From: Anaerolineaceae bacterium UBA3924 | Lineage (GTDB): Bacteria; Chloroflexota; Anaerolineae; Anaerolineales; Anaerolineaceae | Direction of reading: 5' to 3' | DNA length: 18,507 bases | NCBI GenBank assembly: GCA_002385985.1 | Contig: DGEO01000030.1 | Location: forward strand, 1 to 18,507 | Shown here: one piece after another, positions 1 to 6,758 of the stretch | How positions within the stretch are numbered: position 1 is the first letter of the stretch | How the letters are laid out: every line of letters begins with the position of its first letter | Program-made: the position numbers and the translations under genes | Notes under the pieces: model-generated | What the model saw: the letters and a program-made list of their open reading frames with translations, nothing else | Told to the model about the DNA's origin: nothing | The model's database searches: none

Positions 1-19
1 AGATGTGTATAAGAGACAG
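1..19. other. Nextera/Tn5 mosaic-end adapter remnant
   Basis: The first 19 bases, AGATGTGTATAAGAGACAG, are exactly the Tn5 transposase mosaic end used in Nextera tagmentation libraries. They are not biological sequence here. The protease reading frame continues through them only by chance. The contig edge is therefore an untrimmed read end, and genuine sequence begins at base 20. Confidence 0.97.
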
Positions 20-724
20 GGGGAAGTCGCCTTCTTCCTCAAAGGAAGTCGGGTCGTTCTCCCAGTAAGCATTCATATCGCCCGGGCCGCCGAAGTTGGC
101 GTGCAGGTAATCGATGCCGGTGTCGATCACGGCCACGGTGATGCCTTCACCGGTGTAGCCATCCAGCATCTGCCAGACCTCGGGCGCGCCGATGGAGGGC
201 ACGGAGGAGGCATTGTCAATGGTCTTGGAGATCAGCGGGTGGATGGCCTTGACTCCGGGCAGTTTGGCCAGGGTGACCAGGTCGCTGGTGTCCTCAAGGA
301 GCAGGGCGATGCCGTTGTAGGCGCGCTGCACCCGGTAGATTTCCTGGACATCCAGCTTGCGCGAGCGCACCTGGGCCATGAAATTCTCCTGGGCTTTGAG
401 GATGCGATCCAGCTGGGCTTTGCCGGCGTCGATGGCGGCATCCAGACCCTGGGTCTTTTCCACCCGGCTGTAGACTCTGACGGCCGGCTGGTCAACCAGT
501 TCGACCACCACTTTCACCGGTCCGGACTGGTTCACCAGGTCTTTGGAAATTTTGTCCAGCGCGATCTGGCCGTCCAGTTCCTTGGGAGTGAACCCCTGAG
601 GGGTCAGCCGGCCTGATCCAGTGCCTTCCTGGGCCTGAACGCCGGCGCTCAGGGTCATGCTGAGCACCAGCAGAGCGGCCATCAAGGCTGAAAATACACG
701 AAAGGTGCGGTTTGAGACAACCAT
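20..724 (-). CDS. Secreted subtilisin-like serine protease (S8), N-terminal 235 residues, cut by contig end
   Basis: The ATG at 722-724 follows GAGGAG by six bases. The product begins with a signal peptide: basic start, hydrophobic core at residues 10-27, and an AxA-like cleavage site near VQA-QE at 29-33. Residues about 65-170 resemble an I9 inhibitor propeptide (VKVVVELVDQPAVRV, then a YNGIALLLE strand typical of these prodomains). The mature subtilase domain then starts: PEVWQMLDGYTGEGITVAVI followed by DTGIDYLHANFGG, where D201 in the DTG motif is the catalytic Asp. The His and Ser of the triad lie beyond the contig edge. The LHANFGGPG context is typical of large Vpr-like extracellular proteases, which usually exceed 900 residues, so most of the gene is missing. 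Function is extracellular proteolysis. Family assignment is very secure; substrate is unknown. Confidence 0.95.
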
Positions 725-876
725 GGAAATCTCCTCAGGCAGTGTCAGGTACGATGGAATCGACTGCGAAAACCAGTGGCAGTATGAGGGTCGCGGCACC
801 TCCTTCGGTGAAGGTAGATTGTGTATTTGATGGAATAAGTGGAACTCCAGGGAACCAGGGTATCCCCTTGGTCCTT

Positions 877-904
877 ATTATGGGACATTCTCGGGGAATG
901 TCAA
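877..904 (-). promoter_or_regulatory. Probable promoter of the secreted protease gene
   Basis: Read on the minus strand, TTGACA (899-904) is followed after 16 bases by CATAAT (877-882), giving a perfect -35 and a 5/6 -10. Transcription would start near 870, leaving about 145 bases of leader before the ATG at 724. That leader begins with a hairpin-prone stretch at 851-874 (GGAACCAGGG against CCCCTTGGTCC, one bulge). I see nothing else in 725-986. Confidence 0.6.
884..902. repeat. Inverted repeat overlapping the -35 of the protease promoter (possible operator)
   Basis: GACATTC-TCGGG-GAATGTC is a perfect 7-base inverted repeat with a 5-base spacer. It covers four bases of the -35 hexamer and most of the promoter spacer, where a repressor would block RNA polymerase. 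No regulator gene is adjacent, so the binding protein is unknown. Confidence 0.5.
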
Positions 905-986
905 GTCTGGATGTGCAGTAAATTTACCGCCGGCGGGAGCCGCGTTACCAGTAATAGGATAAATTAGGAAGTGAGAAGGGGATAGA

Positions 987-1015
987 AAAAAAGGGGCGGC
1001 CGGGAGACCGCCCCT
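987..1015 (-). terminator. Intrinsic terminator downstream of gatB
   Basis: On the minus strand GGGGCGG and CCGCCCC form a perfect 7-bp stem around an 8-base loop, followed directly by seven T. It lies 15 bases beyond the gatB stop codon and ends the gat operon. Confidence 0.9.
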
Positions 1016-1030
1016 GATATCAGCAGGCGG

Positions 1031-2491
1031 TTACTTTTTTAGTTCTTCTTCCAGGATCTTGCGCGCCAGGGTGGGATCGGCCTTGCCGCGCATCTCGCGC
1101 ATCACCTGGCCGACAAACCAGCCGATCAGCGTCTCCTTGCCGGCGCGGTAGGTCTCGACTTCTTTGGGATTGTTCTGCACCACTTTTTGAGCCACCTCGC
1201 GGATGGCGGCATCGTCGCTGACCTTGGCCAGGCCTTCCTGCTCGACGATCACCTGCGGGGCGCGGCCGCTTTCCTGCACCTTCCACAGCAGGCTCTTGCC
1301 GGTCGAGGTGTTGATGGTGCCGGAGTCCACCAGCTTGAGGATGCTGGCCAGGTAGGCCGGGGTCAGGCGCAGTTTGTCGGCGCTCAGGCTGCTTTCGCCC
1401 ATAAGGCGCAGCACGTCGTTCATCAGGTAGTTGGAGACCTTCTTGGGGTCGCCGCCGTAGGCCTGCACGGCCTGTTCGAAGTACTCCGAGAGGTGGCGGT
1501 CGCCGGTCAGGATCTCGGCGTCGTACTCGGGCAGCCCGTACTGCTCCATAAATCGCTGGCGGCGCTGCAGCGGCAGCTCCGGCAGGCGGGAGAGCAGTTC
1601 CTGGCGGCGCTCCGGGGTCAGGCGGATGGGCAGCAGGTCCGGCTCGCGGAAGTAGCGGTAGTCGGCCTCGGTTTCCTTGGAGCGCATCTTGCGCAGCTCG
1701 GCGGTGGTCTCGTCCCATTCCAGCGTCCAGGCCTCGATGCGGTGCCCGGCTTTGACCTCGCGGATCTGGCGTTCGATCTCGTGAGCGATGGCGTCGCGCA
1801 CGTTTTCGATCGAGTTGACGTTCTTGATCTCGGTCTTGGGGTTGAGGTAGGTCGCGCCAACCGGGCGGATGGAGACGTTGGCGTCACAGCGCAGGTGGCC
1901 CTTCTCCATGTCGGCCTCGGAGATGCCCAGCCAGCGCAGCAGCTGGCGCAGGCGAATCAGGTACTGGGCGGCCTCATCGGCGCTACGCAGGTCCGGTCCG
2001 GTGACCATTTCCACCAGAGGTACGCCGCAGCGGTTGAAGTCGATGTAGCGGCGTCCGTTGGCGTTCTTGGTCTTGCCGGCGTCCTCTTCCAGATGCAGCT
2101 TGTGGATGGTGACACGGCGGATGTAAGGCTCGCGGCCGCTGGCGGCGGGCATGGGCAGGTCCAGATAGCCGCCGTGGGCCAGGGACTGGTCGAACTGCGA
2201 AATCTGGTAGCCCTTGGGCAGGTCGGGGTAGAAGTAATTTTTGCGGTCGAAGAAAGACAGTTCCCGCACCTCGGCGCCCATGGCGGCGGCCAGCAGCACG
2301 GCCTTTTCCACGGATGCTTCGTTCAGCACCGGCAGCACCCCCGGCAGGCCCGAGCAGATCGGGCAGATGTTGGTGTTCGGGGGATCGTTCCAGGAGTCGG
2401 CCTTGCAGGCGCAGAAGATCTTGGTGGTTGTGTTCAGCTGGATGTGAGTCTCCAGCCCGATAATGGCTTCATACTCAACAGATTCGCTCAT
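1031..2491 (-). CDS. gatB: Asp-tRNA(Asn)/Glu-tRNA(Gln) amidotransferase subunit B
   Basis: A 486-residue protein of normal length for GatB, the subunit that phosphorylates misacylated Glu-tRNA(Gln) or Asp-tRNA(Asn) and positions it for transamidation with ammonia from GatA. The N-terminus shows the family signature IGLETHIQLNTTTKIF. The zinc-knuckle cysteines are C27, C29, C43 and C46 (FCACK and NICPICSGLPG), and FDRKNYFYPDLPKGYQISQ belongs to the kinase-like core. The C-terminal third is the helical YqeY-like tRNA-binding domain, ending in ARKILEEELKK. The ATG overlaps the stop codon of the upstream repair gene (ATGA), so translation is probably coupled. The gene is last in the operon and is followed by an intrinsic terminator. 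Confidence 0.98.
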   Translation of the reverse strand: MSESVEYEAIIGLETHIQLNTTTKIFCACKADSWNDPPNTNICPICSGLPGVLPVLNEASVEKAVLLAAAMGAEVRELSFFDRKNYFYPDLPKGYQISQFDQSLAHGGYLDLPMPAASGREPYIRRVTIHKLHLEEDAGKTKNANGRRYIDFNRCGVPLVEMVTGPDLRSADEAAQYLIRLRQLLRWLGISEADMEKGHLRCDANVSIRPVGATYLNPKTEIKNVNSIENVRDAIAHEIERQIREVKAGHRIEAWTLEWDETTAELRKMRSKETEADYRYFREPDLLPIRLTPERRQELLSRLPELPLQRRQRFMEQYGLPEYDAEILTGDRHLSEYFEQAVQAYGGDPKKVSNYLMNDVLRLMGESSLSADKLRLTPAYLASILKLVDSGTINTSTGKSLLWKVQESGRAPQVIVEQEGLAKVSDDAAIREVAQKVVQNNPKEVETYRAGKETLIGWFVGQVMREMRGKADPTLARKILEEELKK

Positions 2492-3195
2492 AGGTTCGCT
2501 CGCGGTACGGTAATGTTCTGGTTGAGCCGCTGCAGCACCTTCTCGCCGGTTAGCTCGCGGTAGGCGTCCGAGCCGATCCAGCGGGCGGTGCGGTCCGGGC
2601 TGGCTTTCAGCTCCGCGGCCAGCTGCACGGCGCGGGCATGCAGCCCGAGGCTGCGCTTGCCCATGTTACGCAAGGCCCAGTTGACGGCCTTTTTGACGAA
2701 GTTGCGCCCGTCCGTGCTGGCTGCGGAGACGGCGGCCAGGAAGGGTTCAAAGCGCTCGTCGGGGGCGGTTTTGTCATGCCAGGCCAGGGCGGCCATCAGC
2801 GCGAAGCCGCCCCGGCGGACAAACTCCTCCGGGCGTTTGCTCCATTCCAGGGCCTTGTCCCAGGCGTACGGGGTGCGGTCGAACAGGCTGGTGCAGGCCT
2901 GGTCGCAGATATCCCAGGAATTGAAGTCCGCCGCCCAGCGGTCCATCTGCTCCGGCGTCACTTTCGCCGGGTCGTCGATGAAGCAGGCCAGCAGGCGGGC
3001 TTCGTGAACGCCGGTCTCCCACAGCGCCAGGGCCAGGTCATGGTCGCCCTGCCAGCGGCGGGCCATGCGGCGCAGATCGTAGACAGAAATGCCCAGCGTG
3101 TTCTCGGGGTTGATGCCGTAGCGAGCCATCCCGGCCACATTTTCGGGGTTGGCCATCGATCTCAGTTCGGCCAGGATGGGCTCGACGTCCGTCAT
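2488..3195 (-). CDS. AlkD-like DNA alkylation repair protein (HEAT-like repeats)
   Basis: A 235-residue, mostly helical protein of the DNA alkylation repair family (COG4912, PF08713). Members are DNA glycosylases that remove N3- and N7-alkylated purines using stacked HEAT-like repeats that grip the backbone. Visible hallmarks are NSWDICDQ at 92-99, whose W94 and D98 have the same spacing as the catalytic Trp and Asp of Bacillus cereus AlkD, and the family motif VKKAVNWALRNMGKR at 167-181. Arginines R127 and R128 lie in the region expected to hold the DNA-contacting Arg. The ATG follows the gatA stop by three bases, and the gene's own stop overlaps gatB, so it is embedded in the gat operon. 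Length matches the family. Family is secure; the exact lesion range is inferred. Confidence 0.92.
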   Translation of the reverse strand: MTDVEPILAELRSMANPENVAGMARYGINPENTLGISVYDLRRMARRWQGDHDLALALWETGVHEARLLACFIDDPAKVTPEQMDRWAADFNSWDICDQACTSLFDRTPYAWDKALEWSKRPEEFVRRGGFALMAALAWHDKTAPDERFEPFLAAVSAASTDGRNFVKKAVNWALRNMGKRSLGLHARAVQLAAELKASPDRTARWIGSDAYRELTGEKVLQRLNQNITVPRANL

Positions 3196-3198
3196 GCC

Positions 3199-4791
3199 TC
3201 AGGCCCCCATGGCCAGCACGGCCGGCCGGGCTTTGCGCCAGGGGTCGGACTCGGTGGCCATTTCATAGCTGCGGCCGATGGTGAACAGCCGGTCTTCCGA
3301 AAAGTCCGGGCCGAGCAGCTGGATGCCGATGGGCAGGCCTTCGGCGTCCAGGCCGGCGGGCAGGGTCAGGCCTGGGATGCCGGCGTGGTTGGCGGCCACG
3401 TTCAGCTGGTCGGCGTACTGCATCATGACCGAATCGCCGTAAACCGCGCCCATGGGGAAGGCGGGGGCCGGCGTGGTGGGGGTCAGCAGCGCGTCCAGGC
3501 GGTAGGGACCGGACGGGTCGAAAATGCGCTCGAAGTCCTGGCGGATGAGCGTGCGCACCTGCAGGGCTTTGCGGTAATACTGCTGGCTGTACTGGGCAGC
3601 CGAGACGTACATGCCCATCAGGATGCGCAGCTTGGGCTGCTGGCCGAACCCTTCGTTGCGGGTGCGGCGGTAGAGCAGGTTGAGGTCATCGTCCGGGCGG
3701 GCGGTGCGGTAGCCGTATTTCACGCCGTCGTAGCGGTGCAGGTTGGAGGCGGCCTCCACCCGGCTGATGACAAAGTAGGCCGGGATGCCGTAGCGCGTGT
3801 TGGGCATGGGCACGTCTTCAACGATCTCCGCGCCCAGCCCGGACAGGATTTCGGCCGCGCGGTAGACAGCGGCGGAAATTTCTTCTGGCAGCGGCTGCTC
3901 GCCGTACTCGCCGGTCTCCAGGTTGGGGTAGGTGATGCGCAGGTAATCGGGCGAGAGGCCGATGCGCATGCCGCGCACGCCGTCTTCCAGTTTGGCGATG
4001 TAATCGGGCACCGGGACGCGGGCGGCGGTGCTGTCATACGGGTCCGGGCCGGCCATGGCCTGCAGCATCAGCGCCGCGTCGGTCACGCTGCGGGCGATGG
4101 GGCCGACGCAGTCCAGCGAGGAGCCGAAAGCGATCAGCCCGAAGCGCGAAACGCGCCCGTAGGTGGGCTTGAGACCGACCACGCCGCAGTAGGCCGCCGG
4201 CAGGCGGATGGAGCCGGAGGTGTCGGTGCCCAGCGAGAGCGGGGCTTCGCCGGCGGCCACCGAGGCCACCGAGCCGCCCGAGGACCCGCCCGGCACCCGG
4301 CTCAAGTTCCAGGGGTTGCGCGGGGCGGGCTTGAAGGCCGTCGATTCGTTGGAGGAGCCGTAGGTGAACTCGTCCAGGTTGACTTTGCCCAGCATGATGG
4401 CGCCGGCTTCCTCCAGGCGGGAAACCGCGGTGGCGGTGTACGGGGCAACGAAATTGCTCAGGATGCGCGAGGCGGCCGTGGTGAGCGTGCCGCGCACGGC
4501 GAAGATGTCTTTGACGGTAAAGGGAATGCCTGCCAGCGGGCCGACCTCTTCGCCGGCCGCCAGCCGGCGGTCGATATCACGGGCCTGGGCCAGGGCGCGC
4601 TCAGCGGTCAGGGTGATGAAGGCATGCACCGCACTGGCGTCGTCCTCGCGCGGCTCGGCATCCAGCGTCCCCGGGCGCCCGTCGACCATCTCTATTCGGC
4701 GCAGGCAGGATTCAACAATATCCACGGCCGAGACGCTGCGCTGGCGCAGCAGCAGGGCCAGTTCATAGGCAGGGTAGTCGCAGAGTTCCAT
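3199..4791 (-). CDS. gatA: Asp-tRNA(Asn)/Glu-tRNA(Gln) amidotransferase subunit A
   Basis: The glutaminase/amidase subunit of GatCAB, which releases ammonia from glutamine. The amidase-signature triad is intact: K94 in GIPFTVKDIF, S170 in VPGGSSGGS, and S194 in GTDTSGSIRLP. The 76- and 24-residue spacings agree with known GatA enzymes. GatA-specific motifs include LGKVNLDEFTYGSSNE and CGVVGLKPTYGRVSRFGLIAFGS with its DCVGPIARSV continuation. At 530 residues it is about 40 longer than usual. Part of the excess is an insertion around 290-320 (NLETGEYGEQPLPEE) and part is an extended acidic segment near residue 45. I chose the ATG at 4791, two bases after the gatC stop. A longer in-frame reading to 4896 would overlap gatC and adds only low-complexity, non-family residues. 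Confidence 0.97.
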   Translation of the reverse strand: MELCDYPAYELALLLRQRSVSAVDIVESCLRRIEMVDGRPGTLDAEPREDDASAVHAFITLTAERALAQARDIDRRLAAGEEVGPLAGIPFTVKDIFAVRGTLTTAASRILSNFVAPYTATAVSRLEEAGAIMLGKVNLDEFTYGSSNESTAFKPAPRNPWNLSRVPGGSSGGSVASVAAGEAPLSLGTDTSGSIRLPAAYCGVVGLKPTYGRVSRFGLIAFGSSLDCVGPIARSVTDAALMLQAMAGPDPYDSTAARVPVPDYIAKLEDGVRGMRIGLSPDYLRITYPNLETGEYGEQPLPEEISAAVYRAAEILSGLGAEIVEDVPMPNTRYGIPAYFVISRVEAASNLHRYDGVKYGYRTARPDDDLNLLYRRTRNEGFGQQPKLRILMGMYVSAAQYSQQYYRKALQVRTLIRQDFERIFDPSGPYRLDALLTPTTPAPAFPMGAVYGDSVMMQYADQLNVAANHAGIPGLTLPAGLDAEGLPIGIQLLGPDFSEDRLFTIGRSYEMATESDPWRKARPAVLAMGA

Positions 4792-4793
4792 GA

Positions 4794-5117
4794 TTATTCC
4801 AGGGTGGTGTGCGGGATATCTGGCACGACAATGTAGCGGTCGTCCGTTTCCGGGGCCTGGGCCAGAATCTCGTCCGGGTTGGGGAAGGGATGCCATTCAT
4901 CCGGGCGCAGTCCGGGGCTGGTTTCCGCGCTGTAGGGAATGCCGTGCAGGCTGGCCGGCAGATCGGGGTCGACCGGGATGGCGGCCAGCTCTTGAATGGC
5001 GCTCAGCTGGTTGTTCAGCTCGCGCATCAGGTATTCCGCCTGCGTTTCATCCAGCTCCAGGGCGGCCAGCTGCACCAGATGGTCGAAGGTTTCGCGGTCA
5101 ATAAATTGTCGGGTCAT
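4794..5117 (-). CDS. gatC: Asp-tRNA(Asn)/Glu-tRNA(Gln) amidotransferase subunit C
   Basis: A 107-residue protein with the GatC pattern: N-terminal FDHLVQLAALELDETQAEYL, then a helix with LNNQLSAIQELAAIPV, and a C-terminal belt with LRPDEWHP and DDRYIVVPDI. GatC is the small subunit that wraps around the GatA-GatB interface and stabilises the complex. It lies 28 bases after the small membrane-protein gene and two bases before gatA. A weak AGGTAAG precedes the ATG at 5117, so expression probably depends partly on coupling. It is slightly longer than the usual 95-100 residues. Confidence 0.95.
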   Translation of the reverse strand: MTRQFIDRETFDHLVQLAALELDETQAEYLMRELNNQLSAIQELAAIPVDPDLPASLHGIPYSAETSPGLRPDEWHPFPNPDEILAQAPETDDRYIVVPDIPHTTLE

Positions 5118-5145
5118 CAGCTTACCTGTTGGGGATGGCGCTCAT

Positions 5146-5403
5146 CTACGGCGCCGAGAGGGTGGGTACAACGTTGGGCGGCGCGGGAGTGGCCTCCAGC
5201 GTGGGGGTCGGCGTCCAGGTGGGCGGCAGGGAGCGCAGGGTCGGTGTCGCAGTGGGCACGACCAGCACCGTGGGCACCGGCGGAGGCGGGAACGGGTTCA
5301 GACTGGAGTAGGGGTTCAGGTAAATCTGAACAGTGATCACGATCACTGCCAGCATGGCAACCAGCAGGACGATCGAGAGGATGTTCCAGACCGGGTCTTT
5401 CAC
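5146..5403 (-). CDS. Small single-pass membrane protein with Pro/Thr-rich tail, first gene of the gat operon
   Basis: An 85-residue protein. Residues 7-29 (from NILSIVLLVAMLAV) are one hydrophobic helix. The rest is a low-complexity Pro/Thr/Val tail (PTVLVVPTATPTLRSLPPTW, then TPTPTLEATPAPP). With only a short, nearly uncharged N-terminus before the helix, topology is ambiguous; an extracytoplasmic tail is likely because PTATPT-type tails are typical of exported Chloroflexota proteins. The start is well supported: GGAAAGGA precedes the ATG by seven bases, and a near-consensus promoter lies about 45 bases upstream. It shares a transcript with gatC but has no evident mechanistic link to tRNA amidation. 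I recognise no family; function unknown. Confidence 0.75.
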   Translation of the reverse strand: MKDPVWNILSIVLLVAMLAVIVITVQIYLNPYSSLNPFPPPPVPTVLVVPTATPTLRSLPPTWTPTPTLEATPAPPNVVPTLSAP

Positions 5404-5448
5404 GTTTGAATCCTTTCCGTGGGAGGATGCGCCGCGTAATCTCCTGTC

Positions 5449-5476
5449 AGTATAATCAACTTTACCGGGCTGTCAA
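5449..5476 (-). promoter_or_regulatory. Promoter of the gat operon
   Basis: On the minus strand, TTGACA (5471-5476), a 16-base spacer and TATACT (5449-5454) form a strong sigma-70-type promoter. The predicted start near 5442 leaves about 38 bases of leader before the 85-residue protein. It diverges from the plus-strand promoter at 5499-5507. Confidence 0.8.
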
Positions 5477-5498
5477 GAAACGGCCGGCCGGGCGGGCG

Positions 5499-5507
5499 TG
5501 CTATAAT
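5499..5507 (+). promoter_or_regulatory. Extended -10 promoter of the membrane protein/CYTH gene pair
   Basis: TGC-TATAAT is a perfect -10 with the extended TGN element, which compensates for the absence of a recognisable -35. Transcription would start near 5514, only about nine bases before the ATG at 5523, so the message would be almost leaderless. Confidence 0.6.
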
Positions 5508-5522
5508 TCCCGCACGGTTGTT

Positions 5523-5984
5523 ATGTCCCTGACATCCAACGAACAAAGGGTTGCAAAAAAGGTGCCGTGGCCGGTCCGGCTGCTGATCGCCCTCTTCTGG
5601 GCTTACAGCCTGATTGGCTGGCTGCGGGTGGGTGAGGCGCTCTCCGGCTGGCGCTGGCTGGAGGCGCTGGCGCCTGCTCCCGGGCCGCTGTATGTGGCAT
5701 TGACCGGTGCGCTGGCCGGGATGCTGGGGCTGGGAACCGGGCTGGCGCTGCTGCTGCGCCTGCGCTGGAGCCCGGCGGCCGCCCGCGGCGCGGCGCTGCT
5801 GGCTGCAGCCGCTTACTGGCTGGACCGGGTCCTGTTCACCCGACTGCCGGGCGGTGACCGCGGAACCCTTTTCGCCGCAGTGCTGACCGCTGCCGGGCTG
5901 GCCCTGGTGTTCGGGATCCTGGCCTGGTGGCAGCGCATACCGGCGCGTAAGGTGGCGCATGAACTCGAACGATCAGGAAATTGA
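5523..5984 (+). CDS. Four-helix integral membrane protein of unknown function
   Basis: A 153-residue protein with four predicted membrane helices at about 17-39, 55-79, 86-105 and 114-136, joined by short loops with Arg-rich turns (LLLRLRWSP). The N-terminus (SLTSNEQRVAKKVPWPVR) and the C-terminus (RIPARKVAHELERSGN) are polar and basic, so both are probably cytoplasmic. I chose the ATG at 5523 because it is the first after the TATAAT at 5502. No Shine-Dalgarno sequence is visible, consistent with a very short leader. In-frame sequence upstream of 5523 is not protein-like. Its last 26 bases overlap the CYTH gene, implying co-translation. I do not recognise the family. It could be a DoxX-sized or DUF-type small membrane protein, but no diagnostic motif is present. 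Confidence 0.75.
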   Translation: MSLTSNEQRVAKKVPWPVRLLIALFWAYSLIGWLRVGEALSGWRWLEALAPAPGPLYVALTGALAGMLGLGTGLALLLRLRWSPAAARGAALLAAAAYWLDRVLFTRLPGGDRGTLFAAVLTAAGLALVFGILAWWQRIPARKVAHELERSGN

Positions 5985-6570
5985 GGTCAAATTCTACGTT
6001 CGCGACCTGGCGGCAGTGCGCGTGCGCCTGGAGGCGCTGGGCGCTGTGCTCGCCGCGGAGCGGGTGCTGGAGCACAACCTGCGCTTTGACACCCCGGACG
6101 GCCGGCTAACTCAGAAGGGCCTGGTGCTGCGGCTGAGGCGCGACCGGCGTGCGGTGCTGACTTTCAAAGGTCCCTCCCGGCCCGATGCCAGCGTTGCTGA
6201 GCGCACTGAAATTGAAGTCGAGGTGGGCGATTTCGACGCCGCCCGCCGCCTGCTGGAGGCGCTGGGCTACCGAGTGGGGGTGATGTATGAAAAGTACCGC
6301 ACCACCTACCGGCTGGGAGAGCTGGAGGTGGTGCTGGATGAGCTGCCTTACGGGCACTTTGTGGAGATCGAAGGGCCGGATGCGGATGCCATTCAGGCCG
6401 GGGCGGAACAGCTGGGGCTGGACTGGGAAGTGCGCTGCGTGAAGAGCTACCTGGCGCTGTTTAATCATCTGGTCAACCGGCGATTGCTGGATGCCCGCAA
6501 CCTGACCTTCGCCGAGCTGAAGGGAGTCTCCGTCTCGGCGGCGGACCTGGGACTGCAGCCTGCGGATTAA
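5959..6570 (+). CDS. CYTH-domain protein (class IV adenylyl cyclase / thiamine-triphosphatase-like)
   Basis: A 203-residue CYTH-family protein. These enzymes bind triphosphate substrates in an eight-stranded tunnel with divalent metal. The N-terminal EIEVKF motif gives the diagnostic ExExK (E7, E9, K11). Later strands carry alternating charged residues: GLVLRLRRDRRAVLTFKGP, then RTEIEVEV, then KYRTTYRLGELEVVLDELPY, and HFVEIEG. The DELPYGHFVEIEG pattern is typical of CyaB-like class IV cyclases. Many bacterial members nevertheless act as tripolyphosphatase or ThTPase, so the substrate cannot be named. The ATG follows AAGGTGG by four bases and overlaps the upstream membrane-protein gene, so the two are an operon. 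Confidence 0.9.
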   Translation: MNSNDQEIEVKFYVRDLAAVRVRLEALGAVLAAERVLEHNLRFDTPDGRLTQKGLVLRLRRDRRAVLTFKGPSRPDASVAERTEIEVEVGDFDAARRLLEALGYRVGVMYEKYRTTYRLGELEVVLDELPYGHFVEIEGPDADAIQAGAEQLGLDWEVRCVKSYLALFNHLVNRRLLDARNLTFAELKGVSVSAADLGLQPAD

Positions 6571-6652
6571 GACTGACAGCAAGCCCGAAGGTCCCGAGAC
6601 TGGGTTTTCACACCTAGGGATATTCCCCGCTTTTTCCCGTCCCCCGTTTTTC

Positions 6653-6658
6653 TATAAT
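6653..6658 (+). promoter_or_regulatory. Candidate -10 element upstream of the 6710 hairpin
   Basis: A perfect TATAAT about 82 bases after the CYTH stop. No good -35 lies at 16-18 bases; the best is the T-rich CTTTTT at 6630-6635. If active, it starts an RNA near 6665 that runs into the hairpin at 6710-6752. Confidence 0.45.
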
Positions 6659-6664
6659 GGAAAC

Positions 6665-6752
6665 AGAGGGAAACGAACCGGTGATCTGCTGCGCCAAGTT
6701 GACGAACCGGGTTGTGCTGCCGCTGACACCTACTGGCAGCGCGGCCTTTTTT
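6665..6752 (+). ncRNA. Candidate small RNA or attenuated leader (about 88 nt)
   Basis: This block is bounded by a TATAAT box and a strong intrinsic terminator. It contains a 9-base direct repeat ACGAACCGG (6673-6681 and 6702-6710). The first copy (AACCGG, 6676-6681) can pair with CCGG-G-TT (6707-6713) with one bulge. That would consume the 5' arm of the terminator, as an antiterminator does. It matches no riboswitch consensus I know. Alternatives are a stand-alone small RNA, or simply the CYTH terminator preceded by a chance -10. Confidence 0.35.
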
Positions 6753-6758
6753 GCTTTT
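6710..6758 (+). terminator. Strong intrinsic terminator (attenuator candidate)
   Basis: Bases 6710-6721 pair with 6735-6746 in an unbroken 12-bp helix (nine Watson-Crick pairs and three G-U). The loop has 13 bases. The helix is followed by TTTTTT-GC-TTTTTT. It ends transcripts from the CYTH operon or from the -10 at 6653. It also lies 105 bases before the next coding sequence, so it may gate that gene. Confidence 0.85.

Noticed and set aside
1187..2563. A 458-codon plus-strand open frame opposite gatB
   Set aside because: Same cause: antisense to an unmistakable gatB, with biased composition and no recognisable domain.
2638..4836. A 732-codon plus-strand open frame opposite gatA and the repair gene
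   Set aside because: It is the antisense shadow of well-identified genes in high-GC DNA. The translation is low-complexity Gly/Ala/Val/His-rich with no family motif and no ribosome site.
4792..4896. N-terminal extension of GatA by 35 residues
   Set aside because: It overlaps gatC, is Pro/Gly/Arg-rich and unlike GatA. The ATG at 4791, two bases after the gatC stop, fits the family start.
6665..6752. Cobalamin, T-box, TPP, FMN, SAM, fluoride, ZTP and c-di-GMP riboswitch identities for the leader
   Set aside because: I compared remembered core consensus elements with the sequence and none is present, so I assign no known class.
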